This document shows, piece by piece, positions 56,839-64,000 of a stretch of DNA of 64,000 nt. The notes beneath the pieces were generated by a model. The model was given only the letters and a program-made list of their open reading frames with translations. It ran no database searches and had not been told where the DNA came from. The position numbers and the translations under genes are program-made. This stretch comes from Heterotrichella gracilis (taxonomy: Eukaryota; Sar; Xanthophyceae; Tribonematales; Xanthonemataceae). Position 1 is the stretch's first letter; each line of letters starts with the position of its first letter. The DNA is taken from NCBI GenBank assembly GCA_032358255.1, contig JAULBX010011212.1, positions 41,792 to 105,791 on the forward strand, written 5' to 3'.

Positions 56839-58490
56839 CTACGCCTTTGCTGCAGGCACGCCTGGAACCACGCTTGGGTCCACGTCTATCTGTATCCAGT
56901 GGTACCTGCAGGGAAGACACAGCAGTGCCGATCAGCACACAGCCACAGCAGACAGACCACCAGCCTGATAACAACAGGTATTTATACGGTAGTGATCATT
57001 TCCTATGTACCCCTTGCTGATACCCTGCAGGCAGCATACCCACGCCAGGTACACTTTCCCCTTGCAAGCAGGTGCAAGTGCACCCCCCCCCCTCCAACCC
57101 CGCTTTGCTTGCCGTCCCACACATATGCCAGCACCCTGGGGTGCGCAGCCTGCCTCAACACACACATTGGTACCCTCCCGCCACCCGCCACCCGCCAACC
57201 CCCCCCCCACGCACCCCCTGTGCTGCAGCGACAGCGCCAGCCCCCTCCGCTGGAAGTCCGCCTGCGCCTGGCCCAGCGCCTGCCTGGCTGACTCCTCCCA
57301 TGCCGCGTAATCACCCGCGTCTGGGGACACAAAACAAAACCCAAACAGGAGGCCTGGGGGGAGGACAGATGGGCAACAAGTGAGGATGGGCATGCAAAAG
57401 CAATTCAGAGATGGAAATTGCGTGCGGAGGACTACTGGTTGGGCCGTGGCGTGCGCAAGGTGGCTGCTGTAGTGTGGTATGGTAGGTGCATGCAGTGTGT
57501 CCAGGGCATAGTGCACGTGCTGTGGGGTGCCCACCGGTAAGGAGTCTCGGCTCATGCCACGCAGCTGAAAGCCACTAGTATTCGCATCCTGATGCCACAC
57601 TCCTGGAAACATGGTTGGCGTGTGTACCAGCACCCACGCCAGTGCCCCAAGCACAACCCCCACCCCACCCACCCACTCACCGCACAGCGCCGCCCCGCAC
57701 CATCCCGCCACGTCCTTCCCCCCTGGCTTCTGCACGTAGGGGTGGGTCTTGGCCAGGCCCTCAGCGGTGGTCAGCAGCCAGTCCCAGGTGGGCTGCAGGA
57801 GGGGTGGGGGTGAGGTGGGCAGGACAAATAGTAGTGGTCTGGGGGTAGGCATTGTACACACTATATATAGGTATAGAGAGGGGAGGTGTGGGATTTGCAG
57901 GAGCTGTTGGCAGGTGTGCGGAGTGGTGACAGGTCGCGCTGGGAGTGCAAGGGTGGGGGCCAGCGAAGGGAGGTGGTGGGCCGGGGGGGGGTAAGACACT
58001 TGCAATGTCAAGGGCTATGTGCAGGGTAACCTATTCACTGCAAGGGTAGTTCATGAAGTCTTTTCTGAAGTATGACAGGATAGCACAGTAAGGGAGCATA
58101 GAAACCCAGGGAGCGGGTGCACACATGCCACCTCATGTAGCCCGCACAAGCCATGTGTCATAGCATGCTGTAAAGACAGTGCTTCAGTTTACTCTCAAAC
58201 CAAAGATTTTTTACATTAACCGGTTGACATTTCCAGAGCAGCACCAGCCACGCGGAACCAGGTAAACACGATATGCATGCATATGCTCGACACATGGTTT
58301 TCGGAACAAGGGATCTACAGCACCACTTGCCCTACGAGCATCCACTCACCAGGTCCAGTGCGTGCGCTAATTGCTGCGGCACCTGTGTGTGGTCGGTGCG
58401 CGACAGCTTCATTATCCGCCCCTCGCCAAACCCACCCGCACTCTTTATGAATTCGATTGCAACTCGGTACGGACCCTCGAAGCGAGCCAT
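56839..58490 (-). CDS. Unidentified 141-residue protein
   Basis: Four exons (58490-58350, 57792-57681, 57320-57215, 56905-56839) join at clean GT/AG sites in consistent phase and end at TAG. The protein starts MARFEGPYRVAIEFIKSAGG and has a positively charged middle. Recognisable stretches are PTWDWLLTTAEGLAKTHPYV, a DAGDYAAWEESARQALGQAQ helix and a final YHWIQIDVDPSVVPG. It is probably soluble, with helix then strand character, and has no signal peptide or membrane segment. Codon bias supports coding. I do not recognise the family. It is divergent from PRP17, with about 540 bp between the start codons. Confidence 0.6.
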
Positions 58491-59030
58491 GGCTACAGAT
58501 GACTATCGCAATCAAACTTCACAGGAAAAGACAAGACGCAGCTTGCCCGAGGCTTATTTGGGTATCATATCTGGAGAATCATTATACCGAAACCTGCACA
58601 ACGCGCCTCGTTTCCGCTGACCGTATTACCTTGATGCATGCATATGACAGCAAGCATTTTGCTTGCACACTAACAGAGCCTTTGTTGTCTGAAGGATATG
58701 CACTTTTGCTGTCAGCATCTATCGTCAGAAACAGTGTGGCAACCTGAGACACAAACTGACAGCACCTGATGGTTGACGGCTAGCCGGGTACCCCAAGAGC
58801 AGGCGTTATTATCAACAGGACGCGTCTTGTACACCAGTTTGAATACGGTAGCTCTGCCGCATAACAGCCTTTGGAGCTGTAACACAGCCACAGCTGGCAC
58901 ACAACCCCTGAGCAGGCTTTGAGGTGGGCGTGGCCTTGGGGGTGGTGTCGCCTGTGGCAGCGGGGGTGCTGTGGTGCCTGTCAATACAGCAGGTGGCAGG
59001 TGACTGGTGGGACAGGCAGTGGGGAGCGGC
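58491..59030. promoter_or_regulatory. Divergent promoter region of the 141-aa gene and PRP17
   Basis: 540 bp separate the two start codons. The left half is AT-richer, and the right half becomes GC-rich towards the PRP17 ATG. No coding bias was seen and no element is individually convincing. Confidence 0.45.
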
Positions 59031-62000
59031 ATGGACCTGATCGCAGAATACAGGTGCGAATTGAGGGAATGCACACATCAGCGCTGCACATGTGTGTGGG
59101 AAAATTAGTGGTGCTAACCAGGGGCAGTGCCTGACACGCATGCACCAGCGCGCAGCGTAATCAAACTTTATGTTATGATGTTGCCTGTGACGTACCGAAA
59201 CCAAGCAAGATGGTTTGGTGAACATCAAACCGCAAGCATATGCATGCATACACCCACCACCAGCATGCCCCCCTGTCCCTGCCACAGTGGCGAGGTGGCA
59301 GCCGGTGGCTCCAGCCAGGAGGAAGAAGTTGAGGAGATGGTGGAGGTGGACCTGGCGGCACTGCGACCGGCCAGCACAGCACCAGACGTACGCAACACAC
59401 ACACCCTCTACCCGCACCCATAGCTGCTGCCACCTCAGTGCATTAAGTGCTTATCTCTCGCCTGCCTTCACCCCTCGCTTTTCGAACCCAACACACATAT
59501 TACTGTAACACATATGCTATGTGGATAGCCTGGGTCTTAGCTGAGACCCCCCCACCCACATCAACCCTCCTGTCGCCGGGACAGCCCCTAGTAGCCGGCA
59601 CCCCAACCAAATCAGCCCAGCTGCACACGCACACCCACTCCTGTGCTCGCCCGAGCCTCTCCGCGCATACACACCATCTGCCTGCCCATCCGAAGCACAC
59701 GCCAGTCACCCCCCCAAACCCTCACACAGGTTGACACCACCGGCATGGCCATCGTCTCCAACCAGGCGGTCAGCGCAGCCAGCGTTCGGCACTTGCAAGG
59801 TAGGGCGTGCGTGTGTGAGGGCAGTGGGTGCGCAAAGTGCGCTTTGCCTCTCCACCGCAGCCAGTTGTTGCTCACCCCGTGCGGGTGCATCCTCTGTGTT
59901 TGTGCGTATGCATGGGTTGTGTGTGCATCAACTACCAGCTTGCATGTGTGGATAAACAGTAACGCCCGTGTGCCCTTCCCCATGCAGATGCGACCGCTCG
60001 CAAAGTGTACCACAACCTGCCGCTGGACCAGATGCACGCGCCAGTCGTAGGTGAGCGCCAGGGCAGTAGGGTCATGTACAGTAGGGATGTGGCGCTCCCG
60101 TGGCAGTCGGGCCATTTGGCAAATCTAGGGAGCATACAAAGGGGTTGTCTCCCAGCAGCTGTAGAGCATGTGCGCCCTTGCCTGTCTCACTTTTGCTTGC
60201 ATGTCTTTGTGTGGGGCTCACAGCATGTCCCGCCTCGGTACCACGTTGGTCAGGCTTGGCCCCCAAGGCATGGGGTTGCTGACTCCCCACCAAATGCCAC
60301 CCCCCATCCGTTGCAGGCCCTGCTCACCCCTACCACAAGGACGCTGTATCAGGGGGGATCAAGAATCACCGCGCGGGGCATGTGGAGGTGCGTGTGATGG
60401 GCCGAGCGACTTTGGGATTTGCGGGCATGGTGTTATTGTTGAGGGTTTAGGATTTTGCGAGCAAATGACTGTGCATGCAGATTTGCATGGGTGCGTTTTA
60501 TGGGACGTCCGGAGGGGCTGCCCCACCCCTACGCCATGGGTTGGGCTGCATACATAGCAACTGGGCGTGCTTGCATGTGGGTGCACAGGTGCAAGAGCTC
60601 TTAGTCCATCCCACCCCAATCTCCCCCAACGTGAATCTAGATGCACCCAATAAGCCTTCACATCACCCACCCACCCCATGCACCACTGCGACGCCACCGC
60701 CACCCTTTTCACCACCCATACATCCCCCCGCAGGACGCACACTTGCACCCTTTCCACTTTGACTCCCAGTACCACACCTTCCACAGCTACGGATACGCGG
60801 CAAACCCTGAGGGTCAGGGATACGTGCTGGCGGATGATCACGCATTCACAGCAATGCAGGGTGGGTGGGGGTGGCACCCGCTGTGTGGGAGGGGAGGGTG
60901 ACGCGCCGGTGTGGCACACTGGTGGCAATTAAATTACAAGTTGGCAAGCAAAACGCAGCATCATTTGGTCCCATGCGCCCTTCGCAACATGCATGTGGCG
61001 CTCCATCATGCAGTGGGCCCCGTCACTGGGCCGCTTGTGCACTATTCATGCGCTACCATGTGCACTGCAATGTCCATCCCCGCCCTGCCCCGCTCTCCCT
61101 GTCTCACTCCCTCTCAACTACCCTCCCACTCTCCCCCCAGGCGTGAGCGTGTTTGAGGAACCTGCTGCCAAGCGGCGGCGTGAGACCCCCCAGGAGAAGG
61201 CGGCCAGGGCCGCTGCCAAGGCGCAGGCGGCACAGGGGGATGCAGACCAGCCCTGGGAGCTGCAGCAGAGGTGGGTGGGGCACGGGGTGTGCGCAATGTG
61301 GTGGTGGTGTTGCATGCAAAAGGGCCGGCTAGTGGAGGTTGCTATGTTTGGGTGCATTGTGGAAATGATCTGGACCAGCAACGCGCGCAATGTGCACTGG
61401 CCAAGAAGGCCCCATGCCGGATCAATCCACCTTTTTTTTTTCAAAATCTAAACCCTGAGCAGCAAAAAACTGCCTAAAGCCTGTTTGGGTCGTTACACCT
61501 CTTGACATCTGACGCTTGTCTGGTGTAAAAGCTGAAATGCAGATAAATTCTTAATGCCTCCTGCTAATCTTCTGCACCCCTCCCTGTGTGCAGGCAGCCG
61601 TGGGCGGAGCGCGCCGTCCGCCCTGCACAGCTCACCGAGGAGCAGGCTGCATATCTGGAGCAGGTGGCGGCGGAGAAGGAGGCGGCTGCGGCTGCGGCTG
61701 GGGAGGAGGGGGCGGAGGGCGCGGTGGCGGTGGCTGGCGGGTCCAAGGTGCCGCGGTCAAACTTCCATGGCAAGGAGAAGGAGGACTATGCAGGTAACGA
61801 GGAGGGGAGGGAGGGACAAGGGGGTCGCTGCGTGTGGTGCATATGTGTGTGCATGGGTCTCTAGCTTGCTTGTGCTGGAATGGCGCCAAGGGCGGCGCCA
61901 TGCTGCTACCCAATCCATAACCTTGTTCGTGATGCATCAGGGCCTAATGCTTTGCAAGAAGATTTGAACTCCAAATGGTACTTTACTGGGCGTGCTGCCG

Positions 62001-63968
62001 CCATCCACTGCCGCCATCCACGCTTCGCTCCGGCATCATGCTTTGAATGCGCACACCCATAACGCCCACCGCATGGCCCCTCCTTACCTCACCCCCACCC
62101 CTACCCCAGGCCGGTCCTGGCTTGAGGCCCCCAAGGACAAGCGCTCGCCCCCCGACCAATGCTACCTACCCAAGCGCTGGCTGCACACATGGTCGGGGCA
62201 CACCAAGGGGGTGAACGCAATCAGGTTCTTCCCCGGCACCGGCCACCTCATGCTCAGCGCTGGGCTGGACGGCAAGATCAAGATCTGGGATGTGTTCAAC
62301 ACGCAGAAGTGCATGCGCACGTACCAGGGCCACAGCAAGGTGGGTGGAGGGGTTGCACTACATATGCCAAACCCTAGCTTAGGTTTTTAACACGCAGAAG
62401 TGCATGCGCACATACCAGGGCCACAGCAAGGTGGGTGGGGGGATTTGCATCACTTGCATAGTGGGTGTGCGCGGCAGCGGGAGGCGCACCTCGACCTCGC
62501 TCCTAAACCATAAATTTTGGACTTTGAGCTCACATGGATTCAAATTTGCGTCCTGCCAAAGGCATGAACCCACCCATCGTAGAGTGCGCACAACAAATGG
62601 AAATAACTTTCAACAATCCTAGATGTTTCCATACATGCCAGACCCTAGCTTAGGTTTCTAACACACCCCACCCCTCCGCAGGGTGTGCGCGACATCTGGT
62701 TCAGCAACGACGGGCGGCGCTTCCTGTCGTGCGCCTACGACAAGACCATCCGGGTGTGGGACACTGAGACGGGCGCCGTGATCAAGACCTTTGGCGAGGG
62801 GCGCATGCACTACTGCGTGCGGCTGCACCCCGACGAGGACAAGCAGCATGTGCTGATGGCGGGGGGTGGGGACAAGAAGATCTACCAGTGGGACATCAAC
62901 ACGGGGGACCTGGTGCAGGAGTATGACTACCACCTGGCGGCGGTCAACAGCATCACGTTCATTGACGAGGGGAGGAGGTGCGGACTGGGAGGGGGCCGCG
63001 GGGTGGACAGTCCTGTGAATGTGCATTTGCATACACATACATAGTGTGGTGATTACAAGCCCACGCCATGGGAGGTTTTTGGGGGGGTCTGGAGGTTTTG
63101 GGGGGGGTCTGGGGGGGGCGGTGCACAGGCTATGGCAGTCGTCATTCCACGAGCTGCATGGCCTTATCATGCCTGCCAGGACACTTTTGTAGCTGCGTGG
63201 CTTGAGGAGCCATCCGCACGCGCCAGCAAGCCCTTGCTGAATGTGACGGTGTATACTGCAAACCCTACACCGCAAACCCTACACCTTACTCCCCAACCCA
63301 CGTGCAGGTTTGTGAGCACCAGCGATGACAAGACCATCCGGCTGTGGGAGTTTGGCATCCCCGTGCAGATCAAGTACATTGCAGACCCATCCATGCACTC
63401 CATACCCGCCGTGTCGCTGTCACCGGATGACAAGTGGTTCATCGGCCAGTCCATGGACAACCAGGTGGGGCCTAGGGTCTTTAACTGGAGTTTTCATTTT
63501 AGGGTTCAAGGCCAGTCCATGGAAGTTCAGGTGGGGCTAACACCATGGTCGGAGAGGTGGGGAGGTGCATGGCGCATAGTTGACTGCTGATTGGAGCTGG
63601 ACCAAAATGGCATGAAAAAAGAACAGGAGAGGCAGGTAGCACAAGGGTAAACCTTGCCTAGGGCAAAGAGTTCCACCATTACCGTAAATTAGTTGTTGTT
63701 GCCTGTAATACTAGGTGACAGCACTGCCCACAGATGCCTGTTCCGCATATTAAGCGATGGATTCCATCATACTAGTCAAGATTTATGTGGAATTGCATTA
63801 CACAATATAAAGGTAATATACTGGTTCATAGCCAACCCTGCACCCCTTGTGATCCGCTGCCCTACCTCCCCTGCTGCGCAGATTGTGACGTACAGCACCA
63901 AGGACCGCTTCCGCCAGAACCGCAAGAAGGTGTTCAAGGGGCACACAACCGCAGGATACGCGTGCCAG
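59031..63968 (+). CDS. Pre-mRNA splicing factor PRP17/CDC40, 3' end outside the window
   Basis: PRP17 is a WD40 protein of the second catalytic step of splicing. Twelve exons are visible: 59031-59053, 59288-59387, 59730-59799, 59988-60050, 60317-60387, 60734-60860, 61141-61270, 61594-61793, 62110-62339, 62682-62977, 63308-63464 and 63882-63968. They total 518 codons in frame, and the gene continues past the edge. After an acidic N-terminus come GPAHPYHKD, a nuclear-type KRRRE segment, [53 protein letters not shown] and then WD repeats: [75 protein letters not shown] and [20 protein letters not shown]. The order matches CDC40 throughout. The last one or two WD repeats are missing. Confidence 0.96.
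62298..62440 (+). repeat. Duplicated 3' edge of PRP17 exon 9 with donor
   Basis: The exon end CAGAAGTGCATGCGCAC...GGCCACAGCAAG with its GTGGGTGG donor (62298-62347) is repeated at about 62390-62440 with one base change in the coding part. Between them is AACCCTAGCTTAGGTTTTTA. A related CCCTAGCTTAGGTTTCTAAC recurs just before the true acceptor at 62643-62662. Confidence 0.9.
63443..63541 (+). repeat. Duplicated 3' edge of PRP17 exon 11 with donor
   Basis: GGCCAGTCCATGGACAACCA with GGTGGGGC (63444-63471) recurs as GGCCAGTCCATGGAAGTTCA with GGTGGGGC (63510-63537). The segment between includes TTTTAGGGTTCA. Confidence 0.88.
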
Positions 63969-64000
63969 GTTGGTTTTGGGAAGAAGGGTGGGAGGGGGAG

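Noticed and set aside
56410-57291. Plus-strand open frame of 293 codons upstream of amylase
   Set aside because: It overlaps two well-phased minus-strand exons and is low-complexity Pro/Cys/His.

Overview
The window looks like nuclear DNA of a core-chlorophyte green alga. Genes are split into many short GC-rich exons with G/C-ending codons. Introns mostly start GTGAGG/GTGGGT with G-rich runs and end in C-rich tracts plus CAG. Plastid-type genes (ARC3-type division protein, plastid alpha-amylase, a cyanobacterial-type DUF3181 protein) sit beside ordinary eukaryotic ones. Telomere-like CCCTAAA and CCCTACA motifs are scattered through introns. Which alga it is cannot be settled by eye; a volvocalean-type chlorophyte is my inference.

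Layout, left to right. Pyruvate kinase 3' part (+, 1-2075). AT-rich convergent spacer. One or two unidentified minus-strand coding segments (3703-4646). DUF3181 plastid protein (+, 6357-7361). SAP30-like Sin3-binding protein (+, 8079-9079). PP2A activator PTPA (-, 10209-12332), divergent from EI24 (+, 12953-16173). Prolyl 4-hydroxylase-like protein (+, about 16956-20492). AT-rich convergent spacer. RING-CH ubiquitin ligase (-, 22341-24993), divergent from a secreted glycosyltransferase-like gene (+, 26465-28565) whose first intron holds a mitochondrial cob fragment. Acylated TKL-type kinase (+, 30994-33975). AT-rich convergent spacer. S6 kinase (-, 36192-39692). F-box/LRR protein (-, 41743-44171). 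ARC3-like protein (-, 45366-49368). NudC-domain protein (-, 49564-50587). Alpha-amylase (-, 51739-56100). Unidentified 141-aa protein (-, 56839-58490). PRP17/CDC40 splicing factor (+, 59031 to beyond the edge).

The exon models were joined by hand at GT/AG sites and checked for reading phase. Most close exactly in frame, which is the main support for them. The genes are not an operon. Loose functional links exist: PTPA and S6 kinase both belong to TOR/PP2A signalling; amylase, ARC3 and DUF3181 are plastid-related; EI24 and the RING-CH protein are membrane proteins.

The most unusual structure is in the introns. At least seven places show an exon edge, often with its splice site, copied into the adjacent intron, and in the amylase gene the copies are separated by telomere-like CCCTAAA/CCCTACA runs. 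The amylase gene has four such introns and PRP17 has two. A second notable pattern is that three of the four convergent intergenic spacers are AT-rich, repeat-bearing islands of about 1.4-1.8 kb.
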